Shown here one piece after another: positions 43,346 to 55,135 of a stretch of DNA of 64,000 nt; position 1 is the stretch's first letter; every line of letters starts with the position of its first letter. Position numbers and translations under genes: made by a program. Under the pieces are notes generated by a model. The model was not told the origin of the DNA. It searched no databases and saw only the letters and a program-made list of their open reading frames with translations. The stretch comes from Euborellia annulipes (Eukaryota; Arthropoda; Insecta; Dermaptera; Anisolabididae), in the NCBI GenBank assembly GCA_023213315.1, contig JAKCPI010003067.1:1-64000 (forward strand), read 5' to 3'.

Positions 43346-44083
43346 TATAAACCAAAAATCAGAATTTTGGCGCCCTAAATTTGTTTTCTGGCCCACTGTG
43401 TGACGGTCCCGGGGCCTCTCAAAGAGAAATTTTCATTAAATTTTGTTTTTAATTGAGCCCCGGGGCCTCAAAGAAAAATTTTCATTAAATTTTGTTTTTA
43501 ATTGAGCCCCGGGGCCTCTCAAAGAGAAATTTTCATTAAATTTCGTTTTTAATTAAGCCCTGAGGGCCCCGGGGCCTTTCAAAGAGAAATTTTCATTAAA
43601 TTTTTTTTTTTTTTATCTAAATTTTTCCATTTTTACTTGAGCCCTGAGGGTCCCGGGGCCTCTCAAAGACAAATTTTCATTAAATTTTTTTTTTTTTATA
43701 AATATATGGGGGCCTATTCCGGCTCGGAGCCCGGGGCGGACCCCCCCCCCCCCCCCCCCCTCGGTACGCCACTGTTTTTAGACACTTTTTTTTTTGCCAA
43801 AAACAGACTTTTTACTGGCTATTTGACTTTCAAGGCGACTTTTTTCCGAAAATAAGACTTTTTTCCCGCTCTCTGCTTATAATAATAAAAAATAAAGGAG
43901 CTTTTTCAACTTTAGTTTTCTTGAAAAATAAATACAAAGATAAACTGAAGGTTTAAGGCGAAAACTATCAGTTTTCAACCAAATATTGACGCTCTTTAGG
44001 CATAAAAGGTCAAAACTGACTTTTTTCAAACCTGACCCATAGTTTTTAAAATTGTTTTTTTTGTTCTTAATACAAAGTAAATG

Positions 44084-44356
44084 GCCCAAGGGGCTTGGAG
44101 TAGTTGGTAGCGTGCCTACCCTCTATACCGAACGTCTCGGGTTCGGACCCCAGGCAGTCCGATAATTTTATTTAAGGCATTTGGATACCAAATGACTTAA
44201 ATAAAAAGCCTGACCCCCCAATTGATATATTAAACATACTGATTATCGTAAAAAGTCTTAAATGGCCTCAGTTGCCGAAAAGACTGTGTGAATGTGTGTG
44301 TGAATGTGAGTGTGAATGAGAAAAAAGTGTGAATGTTTTTATAAAAAAAAAAAAAA
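44084..44356 (+). mobile_element. SINE family A, full length, 10-bp TSD
   Basis: Complete head, body, core, tail and A-run. AAAGTAAATG flanks it at 44074-44083 and 44357-44366. Confidence 0.88.
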
Positions 44357-44366
44357 AAAGTAAATG

Positions 44367-45165
44367 CAATAATATCATTTTTTTAAAAGTAATTTTGAAC
44401 CAACCCATTTTACTTACACATACACCCACACGTGTGGGTACATTATGTACACATGTACATTTATATCCCGTATACCCTACTATATACTGGGCCTCAGCGT
44501 TTTTTTACGGAAAAAGTTGGCTTAGATGATTAAAAAAAAATTTATTCAATTTTTTTAATTTTTAAATCAATAAAAGAAATTTAATTTTTTAAGGATTAAA
44601 GAAGTTTTTTTACATTAGCAGTTTCATTTATTTTGTTTTTGTTAAAGTTTGATTCTATGTATCGATTTCTACTTTTACAAATATATAATAGAGAAAGACA
44701 AATTCCCCTGATAAGCTTCTCAATTATTTACAAAATTAAACAATCTAGCCGAAATAAATCCTATAATTTACGGAGCTTCGAGTCGTTTAAATCCATGTCG
44801 AAAGCAAAGGAATTACTTTCAGTGAATTGTACTTTCCTTCCTCCCGCTCTTAGGGGATGAATTATTTTCATCAGATTGGCTATTATGATCAATCCTTTTG
44901 CAAATTGGCTAGTGAATTGTAGAAGATTGGAAAGATATGTCCAAGAAGGATTTGAGAAGCGGGCCCGAAGGACATCTCACGTTCGATTTTTCCATTCCGC
45001 CTGATCAAAAATTCATAAAATTTAAATGATACTAAACACATTTTCTTTTTCATTAAAATGTTTATCTAAAATAAAGAAATTATAGTTATTATTAGTAGTT
45101 TCTTTTTCAACGAGGGCCACAGATTTATTTTAAAGAGAATGCTATTTATTTATATTTGTTGAAAG
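44367..45165. other. Intergenic, no gene
   Basis: AT-rich. A short 75-codon frame at 44633 has no recognisable features. Confidence 0.45.
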
Positions 45166-45169
45166 AAAT

Positions 45170-45245
45170 TCATGGCCCTGAGAATCGAACCCAGGTTCTC
45201 TAGCCTTCCCGAGGCATCAGGCCACTGGATCAACACCAACGCACT
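45170..45245 (-). mobile_element. SINE family C head
   Basis: On the minus strand it has GGTGTTGATCCAGTGGCC (box A region) and GGGTTCGATTCTCAGG (box B). It is in inverted orientation to the copy at 45308. Confidence 0.6.
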
Positions 45246-45307
45246 TCAATTCTCTTTTTAAAGATATGCAATGCCAACTTGCTTGTACTTATAGGGAATG
45301 TGGTGTT

Positions 45308-45398
45308 GGTCGAGGGTCCGAGGCCTGGTGCAGAAGGAGGCACACCGATGCCCCGGAACGCATGGAGTTCCTGGGTTCGATTCGCGGGGGCCATCGGA
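45308..45398 (+). mobile_element. SINE family C head
   Basis: Starts at GTCGAGGGTCCG, contains the GCCCCGGAACGC middle and box B TGGGTTCGATTCGCGG. It is followed by an inverted scrap of the family A head at about 45400-45457. Confidence 0.6.
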
Positions 45399-45763
45399 TG
45401 TGAACCCGCGATCCTTGGTCCAGAAGGCTAGCACGCTAACTCCTACTCCAAGGCCAGAGCGCCACCTTGATACCTTATCTATCTATCATTTCTATTGTTT
45501 CTATGTTCATGTGAATGAAATATTATCCCTTACAACTCATCCAGACTCCTGGATCATCTTATTTGAGGTAATTAATATTCTTTTTTTAAATAATTAAACA
45601 AAAAATTTTTTCTTATTAAATTTATTTGCTAAAAATTAATAAAAGAATTTTGTTTTGGATTTAACTGTGGTTTATTTGAAAAAAGTAACTGAAACAATCT
45701 AAGTTTTACTAATAAACCACAGTTAAACTGGAAACAAAATTATTTTATTAATGATAACAACTG

Positions 45764-45999
45764 GGGAGCCCTCGAGCTTGGTGTAGTTGACAGCGCGCCG
45801 GGCTTGTATACTAAGGGTCGAGGGTTCAGATCCCAGACAGTTTATTTAAGTTTATTCAAGTCATTTGGATACCAAATGGCTTAAATAAGAATGCCTGGAC
45901 CCCCAATAGACATATTTACAAATAAAGGGTATCGTAAAAAGTCTTAAATGGCCTAAGTTGCCAAAAAGACTGTGTGTATGTGTGTGTGAATGGGAAAAA
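45764..45999 (+). mobile_element. SINE family A, full length, 8-bp TSD
   Basis: Head (box B GAGGGTTCAGATCCC), body, core (CTAAGTTGCCAAAAAGACTG) and tail. AACAACTG flanks it at 45756-45763 and 46000-46007. Confidence 0.85.
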
Positions 46000-46816
46000 A
46001 ACAACTGTGAAAGGCTACACTTCAAAATTATTTGCTAAAAAACCAACTATTCGAATGTACTAAGTAATTAAACTCATTATGCAAATAAGTCATCATATAT
46101 AATATTTTTCCTGAAAGTTTTTCTTTTTAATACTTATCTGAAATTATTCATAAAATTATGTTTAAAAAGTACTTTCACTAATTGCATTATTCTTTCCCCT
46201 AGCAAGTAAGTCCCTCTAATAAAACAAGCTTTGTGGTTTGCAAAGGGGGAAATGGAAATTTTTCACTTCACTCTTTTTATTTTAAATTAAACACACATTT
46301 AAGAGTGAAGAAGAACAACCATTTAAATATCAAAGATCTTTCTCTCTTGTGATTATTTTTTTTTTTTGTTTACTTTAGCAAATGTAAACGATTTCCTTGG
46401 ACTTTTGACTTGCTTTTTTTTGTCAGCTTTTCAAAAACTTCCGGATTTTGTTTAATTCAATTTTGTTCTTATTTTTTAACTAGGAAATTAAATTTATATA
46501 GTAAGAAGAAAATATAATTAACTAGTGATTAGAAATCTCTAAATACACCTTTTATCAAAAATAAAGTTCTATTTTATATTTTGATTATCATGAAATTAAT
46601 TTACAACTTAAGCACTAGATTAGTTATAATTTCATGGTACATGACAAAAATCACAACAATGAGAACTTTGGTTTTATTCGAAAGAGCGCCGATGATTGAC
46701 CAAAGTATACTAATAATATACTTTACCAATGTAATTTTTCAGTTTTTGTTATTTTCTCAAAATAATAATTCGTTCAAATCATTTTGATTAAAATTTATAA
46801 ATCGATTTTTAATACA

Positions 46817-48446
46817 CTGTAAAAAAAAATATGAATTTTCATTCATATCTCATAAACTTTGGTGGTTTAATTTTAATAGACCTAGGATATGAGTTAAAAT
46901 TAATATACAAGTATATGAATAAGTATCGCTTTAAAAAAAATATGAATTTTCCTTCTTTTTTCACATACCTTCGTAGTTTAATTTTAATACACCCAGAATG
47001 TGAATTAAAATTAATATAAAAGTTTATGAACAAATTACCAACTTTTAAACTTATCTTTTTCTTTGTGTGCCGCCAAATTTTGAAATCGTTAAAAGTGTAC
47101 CGCGACAAGTTGAGAATCACTGGTCTAAACGTTCTCAAATAACTCGACTACCTCAAGGAATTTTTATTAATATTATTTTATAATTATTTTAAGGAAACTT
47201 GAAATTATTCTTTTAAAATTCATTTCCAAAATCTATATTGATTAAATTCTGGTTTGAAATTCGCGCTCTAAACTATTTAAATATTTATGAAGTCATACTA
47301 ATTAAATAATTTTTATAAAGTAATTCAACTAAATAGCTATAGAAATTAAAATTAAAATTAACAATTTCACCAAAATAATTAATTTTAAAATATACAAGAA
47401 ATTGGTTAGTTTGGCACCAGGTTGGCACCAAATTCTGTTTTTGAAGTAGCTGATTTAACGCATAGATAATTGAACGTGTATTATTATTTAAAATGAAATA
47501 TAAATATTTAATCAATATATTGAAATAGGAACATTTTACTAACAAAATCGTAAGTATTGAATTTGAATTTTTTCATTGAAATTTTTTTTTCTCAATTTCA
47601 AATCAATTATTGTTTGTCATTTTTCAGGTGAGGTTAGTTAATTCTCCAACCAGGGAATAAACTCCAATCATACTGCAATGGAAATGTAACTCTTTATTAC
47701 TTCTCAAAGAAGATGAAAATCGACATATTTTTTGTATTAAATTATTAAAATGATTTGTATTTGTGTTTAATTTACTTGGAAATGTATAAAAATTTATTTT
47801 TTGATACAAATTTATTATTTTAATACTTTAATTTGTTTTATTATTTAGTAAAATTGTATATTTTAATATAATATAATTTTTTTTAATAAATAAAAAATAA
47901 AATAAATAAAAAAAACTATTATTTCACCTAGACCACTCACTTTCCCTCAAAAGTATAAACTCGTAAGGACTTTAATTTTTGTTTATTAAAGCTTTTGTGG
48001 TTTGAAATATTATTATTAGGAGAATTTTTAATTATAGTCCACATATTTGTATTAAATATTTATTAAAAATATATATATTTGTACAGTATTTATATATTTT
48101 TAATAAATAGTTAATACAAATATGTGGTCTATAATTAAAAGTTCTCCTACTTTCATTTTTCACAAAAAAGTATATTATTTCTCATAAACCCGTAATTTAA
48201 ATTTCATATACCAAAAATGAATTTATTCATATACCCGTAATTTAAATTTCATATACCAAAAATGAATTTATTCACATACCCGAAAATGAATTTTTTCATA
48301 TACCCGAATATGAAAAATTTCATATCTGGGTTTGTGAAAATTCATTTTTGGTATATGACCTTTCTCATATACCCAAAATGAATATTCATAAACAGTTTGT
48401 GTAACAGACTTCCTATACATGTGTATGAATCTGGCTCGAAAATTTT
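46817..48446. mobile_element. Unclassified 1.6-kb insertion with CACTGT ends
   Basis: Ends are CACTGTAAAAAAAA and, inverted, CACTGTTAAAAATTTT, with TA or ATA duplicated at the edges. It holds two ~110-bp direct repeats (46829-47035), a 61-bp inverted repeat (48018-48148), and repeats of CATATACCCGTAATTTAAAT at 48184-48300. A hAT-like end reading CAGTGATTCTCAACTTG on the minus strand lies at about 47117. No transposase frame. Confidence 0.5.
48018..48148. repeat. Inverted repeat, ~60-bp arms
   Basis: AGGAGAATTTTTAATTATAG on the left and its inverse AGTTCTCCT on the right, with CACATATTTGTATTAA matched inversely across a short GTACAG loop. Confidence 0.85.
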
Positions 48447-48774
48447 TAACAGTGTATAAAATGTATCCTCAAAATTGTTTTAATCACACTTTACTCTTGT
48501 TTTCAACGAAACAAAATTTTAATATTTTCCTATGATTATAAATTTTGATAATATTAACTATAAATTTTACCCCTTGCCCGGAAACTAAATAATGTATATC
48601 CCATCATAGTGTCACAGTATTTCACTCGACTTTCGAATACCGAATGTAAGGAAAAGTTGTGTGCTGTGCTGCCAGTCACATCATATTTTTTTAAAAGCCC
48701 TTTTAGTCAAGATATTTATTTATATGTACAAAAGAAGGATTAAATTTTGAACTTCATTCAAAATAAGAGAAAGT

Positions 48775-49012
48775 TTGCTCAGGGGCCCACTTCTTGTGGG
48801 TACGTGGATGGCGACCACGAGCTACCCGAGCTGGGACAGGCAGTCCTTCAGTTCTTTCTATGTCTATCTCTTCCTTCCTCTTTTCAACAGGCGTCAGACC
48901 GTGCGACAGGCCGGTCTATCCTATTTTTTCCGGTCGCAAAAACATATGATATGAAAGAGTGAGGTCCGCCGAGCCCTCATCGCGGGAATGGGGCGAGGAC
49001 AGAAGATGAAAG
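48775..49012. other. GC-richer island of unknown origin
   Basis: A block far less AT-rich than its surroundings, open on the plus strand for 71 codons (from 48747). It includes a possible acceptor TTTTCAACAG at about 48885-48894. No family is recognised. It could be an exon, a promoter or an old insertion. Confidence 0.2.
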
Positions 49013-50100
49013 TGAAAAAATCTCTAAATTGTTTAACATTCAAATATAATTTTAATATAAAATTTATTTGTAAATTTTCCAAGAATAATATTTTTCACTT
49101 TTTCACGCCATTAATTTAATTAATTTAATCTTTTTAAAAATAAAATAGAAAGGGTGAACGTATAATTATTTTGCTTTGTCTGGATACGTTTTAATTATTA
49201 AAAAAAAAAAGTTTTAATTAAATATTGGAATATAAAATAATGAAAATTACATTCCCCTTATGGTCTTTCATAGAGCATGCATTATATAGAAGAGCAATAA
49301 TAAATTCTAAGTATAATAAAGTACCACAGATCATTAAAAAATCTTTCGTATGTTGTAGCACGCATCTATTTACTTACACATTGCTCTTATCCATTTAAAT
49401 GACAAAACAAAGAAGATGAGATAAAACTCTGAAATCTTGGAATAGTTAGTTTATTCCCATTATTATTCTTAAGATTGAAGATCAAAGCATCTTAATTAAA
49501 AAGTTAATAAAAAAAAATAAACAAAACAAAGATTGCCTTTGACCCTGTGGTAAAATGCTGACGTTTATCGCTGAAGAAAAACATAAGCATTTAAAAATCT
49601 AGTGTCACTAGCCTCATATTACATAAGATTTTTTTCTGTCAACAAACCCTAAACACAACTGCAAATTTGACAAGCATGCATGTGCAATAGGCTGGGCCGT
49701 TTTTCTATGGAAAAAAAGTTTCGGATCTCTAACCGGTACAACTAGAAAAGGGCGCCAATTTATGTTTTAAGCCCAGATATAAAATTTGGTTAGAATAGGA
49801 TAATATTTTCTGCCTCCGGATTGACCCTAAAATAAACACATTTTGAGTTCCCTCCCTTTTAATAGTATAATAAACATTATGCATGAATAAAATAAACGAA
49901 AATTTTATGATTAACTATAGATGTATGCAGGGGAGTCATTTCAACTTTTTCTTGGAGGGGGCAAATCTTTTTCTTAGGGGGGGCAAACATTTTTTTTTCT
50001 TAAAATTTACTTACTTACAAATAAGGTACCAAAAGATAATTTTTTGACTATTCCTGCTTTTTTTCTCTTTATATTGAAATGTATTAAGTATACCCTCCCC
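49013..50100. other. Intergenic, with a hAT-like end near 49929
   Basis: CAGGGGAGTCATTTCAACTT at about 49929 resembles the inverted end at 30838. Otherwise there is nothing to annotate. Confidence 0.45.
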
Positions 50101-50104
50101 CCAA

Positions 50105-50310
50105 CCTGTAACTGAGAGGCTAGAGGTATTGACAAACGTCAATATTGATAATCTTAAAGCCAGGGGGCGCGGGTTCGAATCCCACGCATTTCGATGAATC
50201 TATTTATTTAAATCGTTTGGATATCAAATAGTAATAAATAAATGTGCCTGGTCCCTCACCTCCTAATATATCGTTTTTAAATAATGAATTAAAAGTCTAT
50301 ATGACCTTAA
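50105..50310 (+). mobile_element. SINE family A-like, diverged
   Basis: Box B GCGGGTTCGAATCCCACG, then CGATGAATCTATTTATTTAA, TTTGGATATCAAATAG and AATGTGCCTGGTCC keep the family A order. The core is reduced to AAAGTCTATATGACCTTAAG. Confidence 0.65.
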
Positions 50311-50339
50311 GCTTAATAAAATAATAAATTTTAATTTGG

Positions 50340-50522
50340 GCCTGGCAACGGAGAAGAGCATCAGTCACCACATTCGTTGTAATTAAGCGATGCCAAGTGA
50401 GACGGAAGCTCGGGATTGGTGATCCATAGCGCGTTGAACGAACCATCGATATTACTTTATTTAAAATTATATGAATAAATAGGCCTCTAAATGGCCTCTG
50501 TAGCCGAAAAATCGCTATAACC
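50340..50522 (+). mobile_element. Possible 5S-rRNA-headed SINE
   Basis: GTAATTAAGCGATG resembles the 5S box A region (AAGTTAAGCAACG), and GGATTGGTGATCC resembles box C (GGATGGGTGACC). Their spacing (33 against 32 bases in typical 5S) agrees. The 3' part, CCTCTAAATGGCCTCTGTAG and CCGAAAAATC, is the core shared with SINE families A and B. Confidence 0.5.
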
Positions 50523-51950
50523 TAAATGTGCGTCTTTCTTCTGTGTTTTCAATTTTGAAGATAAATTAAAAAATTTTACTGCAGAGGTGTCTAGAATATT
50601 CTTCCAAAATTTAATCCCTGCTGTAAATGTTCTAATACAAGTTCAAATATTATCTTAAATCCTCAAAGCAATAAATTTACGATATTACTCAATATCTCCC
50701 TAATCAATAATCCAACATGCTTCCTTAAATAATGAAGTAAGTATAGGCCCTGGTTATAATCCGATAGAAAGGCCTTTATCGCCAAAGCAAGCGGCTTATT
50801 AGTCAATGAATTAATCGTGCAAATAGGCAAATTGTTTAAAGGGGCTCGTTAATTGGTTGTTTATTTTAATTAAAGAGGAATAAAAAAATTATTCAAGTCG
50901 AAAAATATCTGTTACTATTTCTGATTTTAAAATGAAAATACAACTATTAAATAGTCCCTTTATGTCAGATTGATGTACATTGGTCTCAATAAGTCAGGGG
51001 TATATATTTTCGATTCTCTTCCCATTTAATTAACTTATTATAATAAAAAACGACAAAGATGATTTTGTTCTAATAACATAGCTACCAGTATTTTTTTTAC
51101 CTTGACTTTTACTCAATCCCCGGGTAGATTTTGTCAAATAATTGTCATTTCTAAAGATTCAGAAACCTTAGAAGACTAAAAATATATTTCCAATAAAATA
51201 TCATTTTTTTTTAAATGTCCTTTTGATCTTTGTTTTTTTTTTTCATATTAACTTGTAAGTATAAATTAATATAAAATGTGCGAATTGCCAATTATCCATG
51301 TTTATATAATTAAAATATTGTTGTTTTGCTATTTCATATAATATAATGATAATTGTTTTTTTTTTTTTTTTTTTATTTGAAAAGTCTATTTAATTTAAAA
51401 AGCCCTCAAGGGGAAAATATTTCAAATATGCACAAGGGAAGCTTTTATGTGTTTTATGCTCTCATTCACAAAAATAAATAAAATACAATTAAATCAATAA
51501 AAGATACTCAATGGTAATTCAAATATTTTTTAAATATAAAATTTTTAATATAACTTAAAAAATATTTTTTTTTTTTAATTTATATAAATTTCAATTAAAC
51601 AAATGAATAAATAAATTAATGAATAAATAAATGAAAGTATGCATATAATCAACTAACTGAACCATTAATATCCCGACTTGCGACTGGCAACAGAGTCCCC
51701 TCAAGTATTCCAATTATCTAAAGCATTTTAAATTCAATAATATTTCAAATTCAAGAATGCTCTTTGTAATGTAATTAACCAAAATGGCTGGAAAAACTTT
51801 TTCTTTTAATTTATTTTAATATTATAATAGGGTAGAGCATATAATTTTTTATAAATTTTAGATGGTCCTGGAATTTTTTATTGAACTTGCATTATAAATT
51901 TTACATCTTTAATTTTAATATACCGTCAGATATTAAATATATGTCATCAT
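50523..51950. other. Intergenic, no gene
   Basis: AT-rich with a T-run at 51357-51375. No gene supported. Confidence 0.45.
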
Positions 51951-51952
51951 AA

Positions 51953-52045
51953 AAAATCTGGTGTGACAACACAGAACACAACTTTTAATTACCGAAGGTA
52001 AGATTAAGTTGTGTGCTGTACGACCAGTCACACCAGATTTTTAAT
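51953..52045. repeat. CTGGTGTG hairpin with short flank
   Basis: AAAAATCTGGTGTGACAAC...AGTCACACCAGATTTTT, with the inner AACACAACTTTTAATTACC / GGTAAGATTAAGTTGTGTGC. About 60 bases of family body precede it. Confidence 0.75.
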
Positions 52046-52356
52046 AAAGAATTCTGTTTTTTTAATAAAGTTTTATTTTTTTTAATATACAAATCACTTG
52101 TAAATAAGAATAATCAAAAATTCAACCATTATATTAATAGTAAGTTTACTTTTTAGACTTTTGTTACATGAAAATGGCTAAAAGCTGAAACACTTTTCCA
52201 ATTTATGTGAAATTCCTTTTTCTAGATCTTTCAAAAGGAAAATTGTTTTCCGTTTCGTATGTCGAGATTTCTCGAAACTTTCTTCATCACGAGTGGATTA
52301 TCAGATTTAGTTCCATGCTAGAACTTAATTATATTGTCTTGATACTGATTGATAAT

Positions 52357-52641
52357 CAGTGGCGTACCGAGGGGGGGGGCGAGGGGGGCGGTCCGCCCCA
52401 GGCCCCGAGCCGGCATAGGTCCCCATATATTTATAAAAACAAAATTTAATGAAAATTTCCCTTTGAGAGGCCCCGGGGCCATTGGGGTTCAGGGATATAC
52501 GGTATTTTAAAAATATTTTTGTGTATGGAGGAGAGGGATATTTAAAGATGAGCCCCCCCCCCCCCAAAAAAAAACAAATTCAATATAAGGCCCCCTCTTC
52601 TAGTGCCGCCCCAGGCCCCCAACTGGCTCGGTACGCCTCTG
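52357..52641. mobile_element. hAT-like MITE, 285 bp, 8-bp TSD
   Basis: Ends are CAGTGGCGTACCGAGG and CTCGGTACGCCTCTG; the duplication TTGATAAT lies at 52349-52356 and 52642-52649. It is the short sister of the element at 41037. Confidence 0.92.
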
Positions 52642-52809
52642 TTGATAATTGTATTCTGGAGATAGACCTACTTTCCTAAGAGTCATTTTCAAAATAAAAA
52701 CTCGATATTAGTGATTCATTTCTCGTTACAAATTCAGGATGCATCAACATAGCTAGTCTAACATTGTTTCCCATATAATAGCCTACTTTATCTTATATAT
52801 TGACTATAC

Positions 52810-53489
52810 CCCAAAAGCATTATAACGATTACAGCCGAAACCGAACCCTTGATTTGAACCTTGTAGTCTTCAATTCTCTCGTTATTTGATGGTATGTTAG
52901 ATATAGGTATATAATATTTTGTGTAAGCACAAGTGAACCTACCATGAAATTAGGAGGTTCAGTTCAACCCAGTATTTGAAAATCCCATTTCTCAATCCGT
53001 CAAAAGAAGTCGTTGAGGACCAAAACAGATTTTCATTTTCATAAAAGATATGTATCCAAATCCTAGTATGATTCTTTCAAGTCTATGTAACTAAGGCTTT
53101 GTAGACTCAAACCAAGCTTTCGATTTCGACTCGGGTAGTCTTGGGACCTTGTTTTGAAAACCACCTGCTGCTGTATATTGCTTCATGGGAGGCCCATAAT
53201 AATACAAAACCTGATATTTTTTTTTTAAATAATAGCCTATTATTAATAATATTTAATTTGAAGTTATATTGAAATTGTTTTACGTTAAAATGAAAAATGA
53301 AGAATATTTTCAGATCTAATTTGGAATTTTATTTTCATTAAACACAGCTTTTTATTTTACTTAATGCTTAAAATGAGTAATAAAATGTTCTCTTTCCATT
53401 TTAAAAGTTTCCCAAAATAATTAATTAATCTATCACGCTGTGAAAGAAGGGGTAATTCGTGATTCCCAAAAGCATTATAACGATTACAG
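52810..53489 (+). repeat. Perfect 25-bp direct repeat 655 bp apart
   Basis: CCCAAAAGCATTATAACGAT plus TACAG occurs at 52810-52834 and 53465-53489. The flanks differ. The interval has no recognisable gene. Confidence 0.8.
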
Positions 53490-53924
53490 TTTCCTAATGG
53501 AAAAGAGGCGAAGTAAAGTTTGTTGAGTGTAGTTTAAAAGAGATGGAAGGGGTTTCAGTCAGAAATGGGTTCTTAATCAAATCCAGACATTCAAATTCAA
53601 ATAAAATTTTCTAAATCGATGTATAATTTTGAATATCCTTTAAAACCTGTTGGAAAGTTAAGAATTTAGAAAGTAGAGGAAAGAAAAAGCAGGAAGTTTT
53701 AACCATTACATTGTGATTTAGTTACTTTTCATATAACAAATATAAAGATCAATATAATAAAAAAGATTTTTACAAAAAGACTAGATTATCAAAAATATAT
53801 TTAAATGAAATCATTATCATGAGAAAATCAACGGCATTGAGTTTTTCTGCCCTTCTTGAAAATATTAATCATTGAATGTGTGGTGTGATCAAATAAATTA
53901 CTAGAGAGTCACGCCACATACATC

Positions 53925-54065
53925 TCGCCAATAGAATATTGCCACTGCAATATTGCAGCAATGTTGCTACAACATTGCCAATATTTTGCAAGATTTGCAA
54001 AATTCCAGCAATATTGGCAATATATATGCAAGATTTGCAATATTGTTGCAATATTCCAAGCTGTC
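53925..54065. repeat. Palindrome-rich GCAATATTGC array
   Basis: GCAATATTGC, CCAATATT, TTGCAGCAATGTTGC and TGCAAGATTTGCAATATTG recur every 10-20 bases, so the block can fold in many registers and gives open frames on both strands. Confidence 0.7.
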
Positions 54066-54761
54066 TGGGTATCATGGTCATCATATATATATATATTCAT
54101 AACATTTTAAAATTAAAAAAAAAAAAAATTTGTTAGTTTCTTTAAGTTTATGACAAGAATTGATGAATACTCGAATCTAAAAAAATAATATAAATCAAAT
54201 TCATGAATAAAAACAATTCATAAGGGTCGTTAAAAAGTATCATTTATTTAAAAGAGAACTGTTTTATATTTCAGTATTGTTTTAGACATCCTTCCCTTTT
54301 GAGTATTATTGATTGATCATTGAAAAACCCCAAATATACATTTAAAAACCAGAAAAATCGTTCTTTTGTTTATTCAAAAGTTTCTAGTTTATTATAAAAT
54401 TGATATTCAATTCATTGTACTGTCTAGGTCCTCTTTCATGTTTCCCATTTGTCCATAAAGCTGACGTTTTCCGTTTATATCTATATCTTTTGTGAATAAT
54501 CTTTCTTTCAAATAAGAAGAACGATATAAATCTTAAAATTCATTAACATCTATTGTTTTTAAAAACGACATATTTGAAGATGATTTGTGGTCTCTAGGGA
54601 TAGCCTAGATCCTGTATTATTCTAATTACTTTCATAGAATATATTTCTTTTTTTTCACTTTTTTTTTCAAGATAATCTCACTAGTTAAATAATTTTCTTG
54701 ATCTATTTAATTGAGAGTCATAAATATATTTAACAAATTTGTGACTATGTTTGATTATTAG

Positions 54762-54838
54762 TGGTCCCTAGGAATCGAAACCAGAATCTCCAGTCTTTCC
54801 GGAACTTCGGTGTGCTACCCTTTGCACCAAAACTCTGG
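54762..54838 (-). mobile_element. SINE family C head, diverged
   Basis: On the minus strand it starts TTTTGGTGCAAAGGGTAGCA and includes box B-like TGGTTTCGATTCCTAGGG. Confidence 0.5.
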
Positions 54839-54866
54839 TTATCTATATATGCAAGTTGTATTTTTA

Positions 54867-55135
54867 CTTTCTCTTACCTATGTATATATGTAATATATAT
54901 GATAGAGAGAAAGTATTGGATTCATGTCAAAAATTCTATGTCGAGATTTTGATGGATCTTCACGTTTTGAGGTCCCCTGAATCCAAAAAATCTGGTGTGA
55001 CTGGCGCACAGCACACAACTTTCTCTTACCCTTCGGTAAGAGAAAGTTGCGCACCGTGCTGGTCACACCAGATTTTTTGTGTCGAGATATATTTAGTTTC
55101 CCATAGCACCTTAGTTTCAAAGCTTGCATTTTAAA
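54867..55135. mobile_element. CTGGTGTG-hairpin family, rearranged copy
   Basis: A minus-strand end piece (54867-54989, TTACTTTCTCTTACC hairpin and TTTGATGGATCTTCACG) leads straight into the ~90-base hairpin (54990-55078) and a short plus-strand body piece. Confidence 0.65.

Larger units (their letters stand above)
41707..43400. mobile_element. DNA transposon, 1694 bp, 32-bp inverted ends, 5-bp TSD, nested
   Basis: The ends begin CACAGTGGGCCAG and continue through AATTTAGGGCGCC, matched inversely over about 32 bases. TGACG flanks it at 41702-41706 and 43401-43405. The superfamily is unclear: the 5-bp duplication does not fit typical hAT, piggyBac or Tc1 elements. No transposase is visible. 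It carries a fragment of the 59-60 kb MITE family (about 42355-42400), a hammerhead-like motif and a ~120-bp tandem array. Confidence 0.82.
41037..43774. mobile_element. hAT-like element, 2738 bp, expanded internal repeats, nested insertion, 8-bp TSD
   Basis: Ends are CAGGGGCGTACCGAGG and CCTCGGTACGCCACTG; the duplication TTTTTAGA lies at 41029-41036 and 43775-43782. The interior is a run of GC-cored units (GGGCCCCGGGGCCTCTCAAAG plus AATTTTCATTAAATTTTG) at about 41190-41700 and 43405-43700, split by the element at 41707-43400. The 285-bp sister at 52357 has a single such unit. Confidence 0.9.
46680..48692 (-). mobile_element. CTGGTGTG-hairpin family, diverged copy split by a 1.6-kb insertion
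   Basis: The left part (46680-46814: TTTTCTCAAAATAATAATTC, TTTTGATTAAAATTTATAAA) and the right part (48447-48692: AAAATGTATCCTCAAAATTG to AGTTGTGTGCTGTGCTGCCA) are in family order. The sequence between them is unrelated. Confidence 0.6.

Noticed and set aside
48747..48962. 71-residue frame in the GC-richer island
   Set aside because: I find no domain or splice pattern that makes it a gene, so it is kept only as an unexplained block.
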